Positions 17,060 through 26,424 of a stretch of 64,000 nt of DNA are shown piece by piece; the stretch's first letter is position 1, and the number at the start of each line of letters is the position of its first letter. Source of the stretch: Streptococcus pseudopneumoniae (GTDB lineage Bacteria > Bacillota > Bacilli > Lactobacillales > Streptococcaceae); contig NZ_JUQX01000059.1 of NCBI RefSeq assembly GCF_001074565.1, positions 1 to 64,000 on the forward strand, given 5' to 3'. The position numbers and the translations under genes were made by a program. The notes beneath the pieces are model-generated. The model saw only the letters and a list, made by a program, of their open reading frames with translations. It had not been told where the DNA came from and ran no database searches.

Positions 17060-18364
17060 ATGCAATTTCCAGAAGGATTTGTTGAAAAATATGAAGCGAT
17101 ACTAGAAGATGAGGCAAGAGACTTTCTTGCCTCTTTTAAACAAGAAGCGGTTTCGGCTTTTCGGGTCAATCCCTTAAAAGAAAGTCAGTTATCGTTTGCT
17201 GATGCTATTCCCAATACACCTTGGGGGTATTATGGTAAGGTTTCTGGGAAGTCACCAGAGCACGTGACAGGTTTCGTTTATTCGCAAGAGCCTGCAGCCC
17301 AAATGGTGGCCCAGGTAGCTCAACCCCTTCCCGGTATGAAGGTTTTGGACTTGGCGGCAGCACCAGGTGGAAAATCCACTCAACTAGCAGCTTATCTGGC
17401 TAATCAAGGAGTCCTTGTCTCCAACGAAATTTCAAGTAAGCGTGCTAAGATTTTAGTAGAAAATATGGAGCGATTTGGAGCGACAAATGTTGTCGTGACC
17501 AATGAATCTGCTGACCGCTTGGCCAAGGTTTTTAAAGGTTACTTTGATGTGATTGTCCTTGATGCCCCCTGCTCGGGTGAAGGGATGTTTCGTAAGCAGC
17601 CCGATGCCATGGATTATTGGAGTACCGATTATCCTAGCCAATGTGCCAGTCTCCAAAGAGAAATTTTAGAAGATGCAGTGACCATGCTTGCTGAGGGTGG
17701 CCGTTTGGTCTACTCGACCTGTACTTGGGCACCAGAGGAAAATGAAGAAATCATCCACTGGTTGCTGGATACTTATGATTTTGAATTGCTTCCAGTCGAG
17801 CATGTGAACGGTATGGTAGCAGGAATTGATCTTCCTGAAACGGCTCGGATGTACCCTCACCATTTTAAGGGAGAAGGCCAGTTTGTTGCCCATTTGCAGT
17901 TTAAGGGACAAAATCCAGCACCTAAGTTCAAAGCCAGCAAGAGCAATCTCAGTCGTGAACAATTGGCTCTGTGGCAAGAATTTGCCCAAAAACATTTGCG
18001 AGTCAATCTAACTGGTATCTTGCAAACTTTTGGAGATCAGCTCTATCTCCTGCCAGAGATGCTACCTGATCTAGGAAAACTCAAAATTGCCCGAAATGGA
18101 CTTCATCTGGGGACTTTTAAGAAGAAACGCTTCGAACCAAGCTTTGCTCTGGGATTAGCCTTGAAACCAAGTCAAGTAAAACAAAGGGTCGAAATCAATG
18201 GTGAGGACTTTGTAAAATATGTGGCTGGTGAAACAGTTCAGCTAGCTGAAAGTCTACCAAATGGCTGGTATCAAGTTCTGGTTCATGGAAACGGTCTGGG
18301 CTTTGCAAAAGTTACTGGAAATGTTTTAAAAAATTATTATCCAAAAGGCCTCAGATTCAAGTGA
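17060..18364 (+). CDS. rsmF: RsmF-type rRNA cytosine-C5 methyltransferase
   Basis: A 434-residue NOL1/NOP2/Sun family enzyme making 5-methylcytosine in 16S rRNA. Motifs: SAM loop DLAAAPGGKSTQLA, first catalytic-loop DAPCSGEGMFRK and nucleophile STCTWAPEENE. The C-terminal part (about residues 290-434) has the RsmF/PUA-like extension. It starts directly after the phosphatase stop with AAAGGAAAG upstream, as last gene of the spx operon. Confidence 0.93.
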   Translation: MQFPEGFVEKYEAILEDEARDFLASFKQEAVSAFRVNPLKESQLSFADAIPNTPWGYYGKVSGKSPEHVTGFVYSQEPAAQMVAQVAQPLPGMKVLDLAAAPGGKSTQLAAYLANQGVLVSNEISSKRAKILVENMERFGATNVVVTNESADRLAKVFKGYFDVIVLDAPCSGEGMFRKQPDAMDYWSTDYPSQCASLQREILEDAVTMLAEGGRLVYSTCTWAPEENEEIIHWLLDTYDFELLPVEHVNGMVAGIDLPETARMYPHHFKGEGQFVAHLQFKGQNPAPKFKASKSNLSREQLALWQEFAQKHLRVNLTGILQTFGDQLYLLPEMLPDLGKLKIARNGLHLGTFKKKRFEPSFALGLALKPSQVKQRVEINGEDFVKYVAGETVQLAESLPNGWYQVLVHGNGLGFAKVTGNVLKNYYPKGLRFK

Positions 18365-18456
18365 AAAAGCTAGTCAAAGAATCTATTCTATGTTATATTG
18401 GAAGTATGAGTTTTTTCTGATAGTCTTTCATTTTTACTTATATTATGTGATGAACC

Positions 18457-18529
18457 GACTGGTCTTCAAGGGGCTTCCAGTCTATAAATCGTAAACCAAA
18501 TCCTATCATCACTGATTGTCATGATAGGA
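18457..18529 (+). promoter_or_regulatory. Two hairpins in the pstS leader region
   Basis: Hairpin 1: GACTGG (18457-18462) with CCAGTC (18477-18482). Hairpin 2: TCCTATCAT (18501-18509) with ATGATAGGA (18521-18529), ending 47 bases before the pstS GTG. Neither has a T tract. They may end the rsmF transcript, act as operators, or fold in the pst leader. A PnpR box could not be assigned. Confidence 0.4.
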
Positions 18530-18576
18530 ACTGAAAGAAATCAGAACATTCATCATTATGTTCAAGGAGAAAAATA

Positions 18577-19455
18577 GTGAAAAAAAGAAAAAAGCTCGTC
18601 CTATCTCTTGCGACATTTTTACTTGCAGGTTCTCTAGCGGGATGTGCAAGCTGGATTGATCGTGGAGAAACCATGACAGCTGTCGGTTCAACTGCTCTTC
18701 AGCCTTTGGTCGAAGCCGCAGCAGACGAATTTGGTTCAAGAAACATTGGAAAAACAGTCAACGTTCAAGGCGGTGGTTCGGGAACAGGACTTTCCCAAGT
18801 GCAGTCAGGAGCGGTAGATATTGGAAACTCTGACGTTTTTGCGGAGGAAAAAGATGGAATTGACGCTTCAGCGCTTGTGGACCATAAGGTTGCAGTAGCT
18901 GGTCTGGCAGTAATTGTGAACAAAGAAGTGACTGTTGAAAATCTGACAATTGAGCAACTTCGTAAAATCTTTACCGGTGAAGTGACTAACTGGAAAGAGG
19001 TTGGGGGCAAAGACCTTGCAATTTCGACTATTAACCGTGCAGCAAGTTCTGGTTCGCGAGCAACCTTTGACAATGTCGTAATGAATGGTCAAGCGGCTAT
19101 GCAGAGCCAAGAACAGGATTCTAATGGAATGGTCAAGTCGATTGTCTCCCAAACTCCAGGAGCCATTTCTTATCTTGCCTTTGCCTATGTGGATGACTCG
19201 GTCAAGACCATGAAGCTCAATGGCTATGAGCCGACAACTGAAAATGTAACAACCAACAACTGGCCTTTGTGGTCTTATGAACACATGTATACCCTAGGTC
19301 AGCCGAATGAGTTGGCAGCTGAATTTTTAAAATTCATCCTCTCAGACGAAGCCCAAACTGGAATTGTTAAGGGCATGGGCTATATTTCTATCAATGAAAT
19401 GAAAGTCCAAAAAGATGCGTCAGGTACCGTAACAGCCATAGAAGGGAGTCAATAA
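18577..19455 (+). CDS. pstS: Phosphate ABC transporter substrate-binding lipoprotein
   Basis: A 292-residue periplasmic-type binding protein. Signal peptide with lipobox LAGC (Cys near residue 23), then the PstS phosphate loop: GSTALQPL near the start of the mature part, [22 protein letters not shown], and the ASSGSRATF loop. Captures inorganic phosphate outside the membrane and is lipidated by Lgt. Start is GTG 18577 after AAGGAG. First gene of pstS-C-A-B-B-phoU; the stop overlaps pstC by one base. Confidence 0.96.
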   Translation: MKKRKKLVLSLATFLLAGSLAGCASWIDRGETMTAVGSTALQPLVEAAADEFGSRNIGKTVNVQGGGSGTGLSQVQSGAVDIGNSDVFAEEKDGIDASALVDHKVAVAGLAVIVNKEVTVENLTIEQLRKIFTGEVTNWKEVGGKDLAISTINRAASSGSRATFDNVVMNGQAAMQSQEQDSNGMVKSIVSQTPGAISYLAFAYVDDSVKTMKLNGYEPTTENVTTNNWPLWSYEHMYTLGQPNELAAEFLKFILSDEAQTGIVKGMGYISINEMKVQKDASGTVTAIEGSQ

Positions 19456-20372
19456 TGAATCAAGAAGAACTTTCAAAAAAATTGCTCTCTCCTTCAAAGA
19501 ACTCTCGTCTTGAGAAGTTTGGTAAAGGATTGACCTTCGCCTGTCTTTTTTTAATTGTCATCATTGTGGCGATGATTTTGATTTTTGTAGCGCAGAAAGG
19601 CTTGTCGACCTTCTTTGTCAATGGAGTGAACATCTTTGATTTCCTCTTTGGACAAACTTGGAATCCTTCAGGAAAACAATTTGGTGCTCTGCCAATGATT
19701 TTGGGTTCCTTTATTGTAACAATTTTGTCAGCCCTGATTGCAACTCCCTTTGCTATTGGTGCTGCAGTCTTTATGACAGAAGTATCACCAAAAGGTGCTA
19801 AGATTTTGCAACCAGCCATTGAACTTCTCGTTGGGATTCCATCGGTTGTCTATGGATTTATCGGTTTGCAGGTTGTGGTTCCATTTGTTCGTAGTGTCTT
19901 TGGTGGAACTGGTTTTGGGATCTTGTCAGGGATTTTCGTTCTCTTTGTCATGATTCTACCAACTGTAACCTTTATGACAACAGACAGCTTGCGTGCTGTG
20001 CCCCGTCACTACCGTGAAGCCAGTTTGGCAATGGGAGCGACTCGCTGGCAAACCATCTGGCGTGTGACCTTGAAAGCAGCGCGTTCAGGTATTTTTACAG
20101 CAGTGGTCTTTGGGATGGCACGTGCCTTTGGTGAAGCCCTTGCTATTCAGATGGTGGTCGGAAACTCAGCAGTTATCCCAACCTCGCTAACAACACCAGC
20201 TGCGACCTTGACATCTGTATTGACTATGGGTATCGGAAATACCGTCATGGGTACAGTTGATAATAACGTACTCTGGTCACTGGCCTTAGTCTTGCTCTTG
20301 ATGAGTTTGGCCTTTAACAGTGTGATTAAATTGATTACGAAAGAAAGAGGAAAGAAAAACTATGCACGCTAA
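19455..20372 (+). CDS. pstC: Phosphate ABC transporter permease PstC
   Basis: A 305-residue permease with six membrane segments and the ABC coupling loop around YREASLAMGATRWQTIWRV, where EA-Ala-Gly contacts the ATPase. Pairs with PstA to form the channel. Start ATG 19455 overlaps the pstS stop; its end overlaps pstA by 11 bases. Confidence 0.96.
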   Translation: MNQEELSKKLLSPSKNSRLEKFGKGLTFACLFLIVIIVAMILIFVAQKGLSTFFVNGVNIFDFLFGQTWNPSGKQFGALPMILGSFIVTILSALIATPFAIGAAVFMTEVSPKGAKILQPAIELLVGIPSVVYGFIGLQVVVPFVRSVFGGTGFGILSGIFVLFVMILPTVTFMTTDSLRAVPRHYREASLAMGATRWQTIWRVTLKAARSGIFTAVVFGMARAFGEALAIQMVVGNSAVIPTSLTTPAATLTSVLTMGIGNTVMGTVDNNVLWSLALVLLLMSLAFNSVIKLITKERGKKNYAR

Positions 20373-21246
20373 GAAATTAGATAAACTTGCAACAGCTGTC
20401 CTCTATACCATCTCGGGTATCATCGTGACCATTCTGGCGTCCTTGATTCTCTATATCCTAGTTCGCGGTTTGCCTCACATCTCTTGGTCCTTCTTGACTG
20501 GGAAATCTTCTTCCTATCAAGCAGGGGGAGGTATCGGGATTCAGCTTTATAATTCCTTCTTCCTTCTGGTTATTACCTTGGTTATTTCTGTTCCTTTATC
20601 CATGGGAGCGGGGATTTTCCTAGCTGAATATGCCAAAAAGGGTCCTGTGACCAATTTCATCCGTACCTGTATTGAGATTTTGTCTTCACTGCCATCAGTG
20701 GTTGTGGGTCTCTTTGGTTACTTGATCTTTGTAGTCCAGTTTGAGTATGGATTCTCAATCATTTCAGGTGCCTTGGCCTTGACGGTCTTTAATCTCCCTC
20801 AGATGACTCGAAATGTTGAGGACAGTTTGAGACACGTTCACCATACGCAGCGTGAGGCTGGCTTAGCTCTTGGGATTTCTCGTTGGGAGACAGTTGTTCA
20901 TGTCGTCATTCCAGAAGCCCTTCCAGGTATTGTAACGGGTGTTGTCTTGGCATCTGGCCGTATCTTTGGTGAGGCTGCTGCTCTGATCTATACGGCAGGG
21001 CAGTCTGCACCAGCCCTAGACTGGTCTAACTGGAATATTCTCAGTGTTACCAGTCCTATCTCTATCTTCCGTCAAGCGGAAACCTTGGCTGTCCACATCT
21101 GGAAAGTCAATAGCGAGGGAACCATCCCAGATGGTGCCATCGTATCAGCTGGTTCTGCAGCTGTGCTCCTCATCTTTATCTTAATCTTTAACTTTGGAGC
21201 TCGCAAACTTGGAAGTTACCTACATAAGAAATTAACCGCTGCCTAA
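20362..21246 (+). CDS. pstA: Phosphate ABC transporter permease PstA
   Basis: A 294-residue six-segment permease. Coupling loop HTQREAGLALGISRWETVVHV near residue 170. It forms the heterodimeric phosphate channel with PstC. Start ATG 20362 follows AAAGAGGAAAG inside the pstC end. Confidence 0.96.
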   Translation: MHAKKLDKLATAVLYTISGIIVTILASLILYILVRGLPHISWSFLTGKSSSYQAGGGIGIQLYNSFFLLVITLVISVPLSMGAGIFLAEYAKKGPVTNFIRTCIEILSSLPSVVVGLFGYLIFVVQFEYGFSIISGALALTVFNLPQMTRNVEDSLRHVHHTQREAGLALGISRWETVVHVVIPEALPGIVTGVVLASGRIFGEAAALIYTAGQSAPALDWSNWNILSVTSPISIFRQAETLAVHIWKVNSEGTIPDGAIVSAGSAAVLLIFILIFNFGARKLGSYLHKKLTAA

Positions 21247-21256
21247 AGGAGAAGCC

Positions 21257-22060
21257 ATGTCAAAATATAACTGGGATGAAAAGCATATCATCACCTTCCC
21301 TGAAGAAAAAGTGGCCCTCTCTACCAAGGATTTACATGTTTACTACGGTAAAAATGAATCCATCAAGGGCATCGATATGCAATTTGAAAAAAATAAAATT
21401 ACAGCCTTGATTGGTCCGTCTGGATCAGGGAAATCTACCTATCTTCGCAGTCTCAATCGGATGAATGATACCATTGATATTGCCAAGGTAACAGGTCAAA
21501 TTCTCTACCAAGGTATTGACGTTAATCGTCCAGAAATCAATGTTTATGAGATGCGCAAGCATATCGGAATGGTCTTTCAACGTCCAATCCCATTTGCTAA
21601 GTCTATTTACCGTAACATCACTTTTGCCCATGAACGTGCAGGTGTTAAGGATAAGAAGGTCTTGGATGAAATTGTGGAAACTTCTCTCCGTCAAGCTGCC
21701 CTTTGGGACCAGGTCAAAGATGATTTGCACAAGTCAGCCCTGACCCTGTCTGGAGGTCAGCAGCAACGGCTTTGCATCGCGCGAGCTATCTCTGTCAAGC
21801 CAGATATCCTCTTGATGGATGAGCCTGCGTCAGCCTTGGATCCGATTGCGACAGCCCAACTGGAAGAAACCATGCTGGAGTTGAAGAAAGACTTTACCAT
21901 CATCATCGTTACCCACAGTATGCAACAGGCTGCCCGTGCGAGTGACTATACTGGATTTTTCTACTTGGGTGATTTGATTGAGTATGATAAGACGTCCAAT
22001 ATTTTCCAAAATGCCAAGCTACAGTCAACCAATGACTATGTAACGGGACACTTTGGTTAG
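21257..22060 (+). CDS. pstB: Phosphate ABC transporter ATPase, first copy
   Basis: A 267-residue ATPase with Walker [11 protein letters not shown]-loop VFQRP, signature LSGGQQQR, Walker B ILLMDEPASALDP and a normal H-loop histidine in VTHSMQQAAR. It drives PstCA. It carries about 15 extra N-terminal residues compared with the second copy. Start ATG 21257 follows AAAGGAG. The two ATPases could form homo- or heterodimers; the intact H-loop here contrasts with the second copy. Confidence 0.95.
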   Translation: MSKYNWDEKHIITFPEEKVALSTKDLHVYYGKNESIKGIDMQFEKNKITALIGPSGSGKSTYLRSLNRMNDTIDIAKVTGQILYQGIDVNRPEINVYEMRKHIGMVFQRPIPFAKSIYRNITFAHERAGVKDKKVLDEIVETSLRQAALWDQVKDDLHKSALTLSGGQQQRLCIARAISVKPDILLMDEPASALDPIATAQLEETMLELKKDFTIIIVTHSMQQAARASDYTGFFYLGDLIEYDKTSNIFQNAKLQSTNDYVTGHFG

Positions 22061-22072
22061 AAAGGAAACAGC

Positions 22073-22831
22073 ATGACAGAACCGATTTTGCAGGTTAAAG
22101 ACCTGTCCGTTTATTACAACAAAAAGAAGGCCTTGAATAGTGTTTCCCTTTCTTTCCAACCCAAGGAAATAACCGCCCTCATTGGTCCGTCAGGTTCAGG
22201 GAAGTCAACTCTTCTCAAGGCCATCAACCGGATGGGAGATTTAAATCCTGAAGTGACAACAACGGGGACAGTGATTTATAATGGTCACAATATCTACAGC
22301 CCCCGAACTGATACGGTTGAATTGCGTAAGGAAATCGGCATGGTTTTCCAACAGCCCAATCCCTTCCCTATGTCTATCTACGAAAATGTTGTTTACGGAC
22401 TGCGAATCAATGGAGTTAAGGATAAACAAGTCCTTGATGAAGCAGTAGAAAAGGCCTTGCAACGCGCTTCTATCTGGGATGAAGTCAAGGATCGTTTGCA
22501 TGATTCGGCTATTGGTCTCTCAGGAGGTCAACAGCAACGTGTCTGTGTTGCCCGTGTTTTAGCGACCAGCCCTAAAATCATCCTCTTGGACGAACCAACC
22601 TCGGCCTTGGATCCTATCTCGGCTGGAAAGATTGAGGAAACCTTGTATGGTCTAAAGGATAAATATACCATGCTCTTGGTAACACGTTCCATGCAGCAGG
22701 CTTCTCGTATCTCTGATAAAACAGGCTTTTTCCTAGATGGAGATTTGATTGAGTTCAATGATACGAAAAAGATGTTCCTAGACCCACAAAACAAGGAAAC
22801 AGAAGACTATATTACAGGAAAATTTGGATAA
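22073..22831 (+). CDS. pstB: Phosphate ABC transporter ATPase, second copy (Arg in H-loop)
   Basis: A 252-residue ATPase with Walker [11 protein letters not shown]-loop VFQQPNPFP, signature LSGGQQQR and Walker [14 protein letters not shown]. The switch (H-loop) position reads [10 protein letters not shown]: arginine replaces the histidine that is intact in the preceding copy. Two pstB genes in one operon are usual in Firmicutes. A heterodimer with one standard and one altered site is possible but not shown. Start ATG 22073 follows AAAGGAAA. Confidence 0.95.
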   Translation: MTEPILQVKDLSVYYNKKKALNSVSLSFQPKEITALIGPSGSGKSTLLKAINRMGDLNPEVTTTGTVIYNGHNIYSPRTDTVELRKEIGMVFQQPNPFPMSIYENVVYGLRINGVKDKQVLDEAVEKALQRASIWDEVKDRLHDSAIGLSGGQQQRVCVARVLATSPKIILLDEPTSALDPISAGKIEETLYGLKDKYTMLLVTRSMQQASRISDKTGFFLDGDLIEFNDTKKMFLDPQNKETEDYITGKFG

Positions 22832-22842
22832 GGAGTTGAAAG

Positions 22843-23496
22843 ATGTTACGATCTCAATTTGAAGAAGATTTAGAGAAATTGCACAACCAGTTCTACGCAA
22901 TGGGACAAGAAGTGCTTTCGCAGATCAATCGTACAGTGCGTGCCTTTGTCACTCATGACCGTGATTTAGCTAAAGAAGTTATCGACAAAGATGCGGAAGT
23001 GAATGAATATGAAATTAAGCTGGAGAAGAAATCATTTGAAATTATTGCCCTTCAGCAACCCGTTTCTCAGGACCTTCGTACTGTCTTGACCGTTCTCAAG
23101 GCGGTTTCAGACCTCGAACGCATGGGAGATCATGCAGTCTCTATCGCTGAGGCAACCATTCGCATGAAAGGGGAGCAACGTATCCCTGCCGTTGAAGAAG
23201 AAATCAAACAGATGGGTCGCGATGTGAAGAACTTCGTCGAAGCAGCTCTAGATCTCTATCTGAATGGTTCTGTGGATCAAGCCTACGAAGTGGCGGCTAT
23301 GGATGAAAAAATCAACCATTACTTTGATAGCATTCGTGAATTGGCTACAGAAGAAATCAAGAAAAATCCTGAAGCTATTGTTACAGGACGCGATTACTTC
23401 CAGGTTATTTCCTTCTTGGAACGTATCGGAGACTACGCAAAAAATATCTGTGAATGGGTTGTTTACTTTGAAACAGGTAAGATTGTTGAATTATAA
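22843..23496 (+). CDS. phoU: Phosphate signalling protein PhoU
   Basis: A 217-residue all-helical protein with two tandem PhoU three-helix bundles carrying the metal-binding E/DXXXD motifs (LERMGDHAVSIAE and LERIGDYAKNICEW). It links Pst transport state to the phosphate two-component system and damps uptake. Start ATG 22843 follows AAGGAG. Last gene of the pst operon. Confidence 0.96.
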   Translation: MLRSQFEEDLEKLHNQFYAMGQEVLSQINRTVRAFVTHDRDLAKEVIDKDAEVNEYEIKLEKKSFEIIALQQPVSQDLRTVLTVLKAVSDLERMGDHAVSIAEATIRMKGEQRIPAVEEEIKQMGRDVKNFVEAALDLYLNGSVDQAYEVAAMDEKINHYFDSIRELATEEIKKNPEAIVTGRDYFQVISFLERIGDYAKNICEWVVYFETGKIVEL

Positions 23497-23521
23497 AGTA
23501 TTCAAATGATAAAATTATTGT

Positions 23522-23550
23522 GAAAGCTTACTTTTTAATAGTAAGCTTTC
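23522..23550 (+). terminator. Probable terminator of the pst operon
   Basis: GAAAGCTTAC and GTAAGCTTTC arms with a T/A-rich loop. The following tract is short (GTTGTATT), so efficiency is uncertain. Confidence 0.6.
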
Positions 23551-23585
23551 GTTGTATTGATGGTTTCTTTTATCGGAGGTGAGTA

Positions 23586-24053
23586 ATGGACTACATACAG
23601 AATATAAGAAAAAAAGTTGGGAAAGATAAAATTATTTTAAATTTCACCTGTGGAATATTAAATCAATCAGGAAAAATTTTATTACAAAAACGAGCAGATA
23701 AAGGAACGTGGGGATTACCAGGTGGTGCGATTGAATTAGGTGAATCGGCTTTAGAAGCTTTAGTGCGAGAGTTTTATGAAGAAACGGGAATCGAAGTGAG
23801 AGCGGAAAAACTCTTAAATGTTTATACTAAATATTCAGATAGTTATCCGAATGGCGATGAGGCTCAAGTGCTTACAATTTTGTATTTAGTTTCATCTGAA
23901 AATTCTATTTCTACAAATTTTCTTTCAAGTAATGAAACTTTAGAATTAGGATTTTTTTATTATGGGGACATACAAAACATTGCAATTGTAAACCAGCAAC
24001 ATCAAGATATGATAAATGATTTTTTTGAAAATAAGTTCCCAATAGATAGATAA
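23586..24053 (+). CDS. Nudix hydrolase
   Basis: A 155-residue protein with a full Nudix box: Gly of GGAIELGE, then REFYEETGI (consensus GX5EX7REUXEEXGU) around residues 49-70. It would hydrolyse a nucleoside diphosphate linked to another group; substrate unknown. The gene is clearly more AT-rich than its neighbours (many AAA, ATT and TTA codons) and stands alone between pst and the amino acid binding protein, which suggests later acquisition. Start ATG 23586 follows GGAGGTGAGTA. Confidence 0.9.
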   Translation: MDYIQNIRKKVGKDKIILNFTCGILNQSGKILLQKRADKGTWGLPGGAIELGESALEALVREFYEETGIEVRAEKLLNVYTKYSDSYPNGDEAQVLTILYLVSSENSISTNFLSSNETLELGFFYYGDIQNIAIVNQQHQDMINDFFENKFPIDR

Positions 24054-24110
24054 ACTAATCTCTGAATATCTTTTTTTGTAACTATATTTTATGAAAATGC
24101 AAGAAAAACG

Positions 24111-24139
24111 TTGACAAGCAGTTTCAAACGGGTTATAAT
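24111..24139 (+). promoter_or_regulatory. Promoter of the amino-acid-binding lipoprotein gene
   Basis: TTGACA (24111-24116), 17 bases, TATAAT (24134-24139); consensus match in both boxes. Confidence 0.85.
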
Positions 24140-24170
24140 TATTCAGAAATAACAGAAAGGCCGTTTATTT

Positions 24171-24986
24171 ATGAAAATTAAGAAATGGATATTAGTTGTG
24201 TGTAGCATACTTGCCAGCATGATTTTAGTAGCTTGTCAATCCAGTACGGATAGTTCCCAGTCTGCTGTGGATGCTATCAAACAAAAAGGGAAGCTAGTTG
24301 TTGCGACCAGCCCAGACTATGCGCCATTTGAATTCCAAGCCTTGGTTGATGGTAAAAACCAAGTGGTTGGTGCAGATATTGATATGGCTCAAGCGATTGC
24401 GGATGAACTTGGGGTTAAACTTGAAATCTCTAGTATGAGTTTTGACAATGTTTTGACCAGTCTTCAAACTGGAAAGGCTGACTTGGCTATTGCAGGAATT
24501 AGTGCCACTGATGAGAGAAAGGAAGTCTTTGACTTTTCTATCCCTTACTATGAAAACAAGATGAGCTTCTTGGTTAGAAAAGCCGATTTAGACAAATACA
24601 AGGATCTTTCAAACCTTGCAAGTGCTAATATCGCAGCTCAAAAGGGAACTGTTCCAGAAACCATGGTCAAGGAACAATTGCCAAATGCACAATTGACATC
24701 CTTGACCAATATGGGTGAAGCAGTCAATGAATTGCAAGCTGGAAAAGTGGATGCTGTTCATATGGATGAACCAGTTGCTCTTAGTTACGCAGGTAAAAAC
24801 TCAGACCTTGTCGTTGCGACAGCTACTTTGACAATGAAAGATGGCGAAGCCAATGCCGTTGCTATCAAGAAAGGTCAATCAGACTTGAAAGCAGTAGTCG
24901 ATAAGGTTATCCAAAAACTGAAAGATGAAGGAACCTATCAAACTTATCTGGAAAAAGCTGCGAAACTAACAGAAGTTGAACAGTAA
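24171..24986 (+). CDS. Amino acid ABC transporter substrate-binding lipoprotein
   Basis: A 271-residue family 3 solute-binding protein. Signal peptide with lipobox LVAC, then the ligand cleft motifs SPDYAPFEF, ADIDMAQAIADELG, ISATDERKEVFDFSIPYY and the hinge region AAQKGTVPE. Likely binds polar or basic amino acids. No permease or ATPase gene is adjacent, so it must share a transporter encoded elsewhere. Strong own promoter; start ATG 24171 follows AGAAAGG. Confidence 0.93.
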   Translation: MKIKKWILVVCSILASMILVACQSSTDSSQSAVDAIKQKGKLVVATSPDYAPFEFQALVDGKNQVVGADIDMAQAIADELGVKLEISSMSFDNVLTSLQTGKADLAIAGISATDERKEVFDFSIPYYENKMSFLVRKADLDKYKDLSNLASANIAAQKGTVPETMVKEQLPNAQLTSLTNMGEAVNELQAGKVDAVHMDEPVALSYAGKNSDLVVATATLTMKDGEANAVAIKKGQSDLKAVVDKVIQKLKDEGTYQTYLEKAAKLTEVEQ

Positions 24987-25007
24987 AAAAGAAAGCAGAG
25001 TTGGACT

Positions 25008-26279
25008 TTAATCCAATTCTGCTTTTATGTATTGTAATAGTGCTTCTAGATTTTCGAGAGTGACTTTGGCGAACTGATAAGGGCAGGCATCCAAATAGGC
25101 CTTCTCAAAAAAGTCTAGTTTGAGGGAGCTATGCTTTAAACTGGCAATTTTAGGATAGGTCCTTAAATCAAGGAGAAGGCCATCATGTAGAGGATAGCAG
25201 GGCAAGGGACAGGTGTTTTTTTCAAGTACTTCCTTTATCCGAGCCTGATAGTTCTCTTGAAGGGTCAGTCTGGCAAGTCGATTTTTTTCAAATAACTGGC
25301 TATCGATGTAAAGAGAAAGAGCCTTTTGCATGATGAGATTGCTATCATAGTCCAGGATATTTTTGTAGGAAACAAAGGCCTCTTTTAGGGCATTTGGGAG
25401 AATGAGAGCGGTAATACGAAGGGCTGGAAAGAGACTGGTTGAGAAGGACTTGATATAAATGACGCGATCCTCAGTATCCAGATAGTGGAAGGTTTGACCC
25501 TTTCTAGGATCTAAGTCCCCTAAATAGTCATCCTCGACGATATATACACCATACTGGTTTGCTAGATCCAGAATAGCCCTCTTTTCCTGATCAGAATAGG
25601 AATGACCTAGAGGATAGTGGAAGCGAGGAATGGTATAGAAAAACTTGATTTTTCCAGATTTGAACTGTTTTTCCAGTTCGTCAAGGTCAATCCCATCGAT
25701 TCGGCGTTCAATGGTTCTGTAGGCCAATCCCCGAGCGACCAAGAGGCGGTTCATCCGGTGGTAAGTAGGTTGTTCGACCAAAATCTCCTCTCCCTTACTT
25801 GGGAAGTTGATCTGTGAAAGGATAAAGAGAGCTTGCTGGGTGCCAGATGTTAGAACCAGTTGGTCGGGTTTGCAGTAGAGGGCTTGATTGAAAAGAAGTT
25901 GATGGACAGATTGTCTGAGTTCCTCAAGGCCTTCTTGGTTGTCATAGTAGTTGAAGAGGTAGTTTTCTCTTCCAATCAGTGTTTCATTGACGCAGAGTCT
26001 GAAATCGTCATAAGCACTGGCGTGTTCGTCAGTGACTTCGATTTCCAAGTCCTGATGCTGACCCTGTTCCAGAACATAATAGCCACTTTGGGGCTTGGCA
26101 TAGAGGTATTGTTCATGGCGTAATTCTAGCAGGGCTCGTTGGACAGTGTCCTTGCTACAGTGGAAGTCTTGGCTCAGTTGACGGATGGAGGGAAGCCGGC
26201 TACCTGTTGGAAATTTTCCTGATTCGATACCTTTTTTGAGAAAGGAAACGACTGCTTGGTATTTACTTTCTTTCTTCAT
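25008..26279 (-). CDS. MocR family regulator (GntR DNA-binding domain fused to aminotransferase fold)
   Basis: A 423-residue protein. Residues 1-70 are a GntR winged helix (LPSIRQLSQDFHCSKDTVQRAL); the rest is a fold-type I PLP domain, with DDYLGDL and the probable PLP lysine in YIKSFSTSLFPALRI. MocR regulators typically control neighbouring metabolic or transporter genes in response to PLP-linked ligands. It is divergent from the acetolactate decarboxylase gene and convergent with the amino-acid-binding protein gene, so either could be a target. Start at 26279 follows AAGGGAGG. Confidence 0.9.
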   Translation of the reverse strand: MKKESKYQAVVSFLKKGIESGKFPTGSRLPSIRQLSQDFHCSKDTVQRALLELRHEQYLYAKPQSGYYVLEQGQHQDLEIEVTDEHASAYDDFRLCVNETLIGRENYLFNYYDNQEGLEELRQSVHQLLFNQALYCKPDQLVLTSGTQQALFILSQINFPSKGEEILVEQPTYHRMNRLLVARGLAYRTIERRIDGIDLDELEKQFKSGKIKFFYTIPRFHYPLGHSYSDQEKRAILDLANQYGVYIVEDDYLGDLDPRKGQTFHYLDTEDRVIYIKSFSTSLFPALRITALILPNALKEAFVSYKNILDYDSNLIMQKALSLYIDSQLFEKNRLARLTLQENYQARIKEVLEKNTCPLPCYPLHDGLLLDLRTYPKIASLKHSSLKLDFFEKAYLDACPYQFAKVTLENLEALLQYIKAELD

Positions 26280-26304
26280 TCCAGACCTCCCTTGATTTTG
26301 TTAC

Positions 26305-26333
26305 ATTGTACCTTTTTTTTGTCTACTTGGCAA
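26305..26333 (-). promoter_or_regulatory. Promoter of the MocR gene
   Basis: On the minus strand TTGCCA (26328-26333), 17 bases, TACAAT (26305-26310). Confidence 0.65.
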
Positions 26334-26373
26334 TGGGAAAAGCATTTCTCCCTTTCACAACTAGGAGTAAATG

Positions 26374-26382
26374 TGGTATACT
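26374..26382 (+). promoter_or_regulatory. Extended -10 promoter of budA
   Basis: TGGTATACT with TATACT at 26377-26382, about 42 bases before the budA ATG and 41 bases from the divergent MocR promoter. Confidence 0.55.
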
Positions 26383-26424
26383 TAGAAAGTATGATGATTC
26401 ATTGAAAAGAAGATAAGAAAGAGA

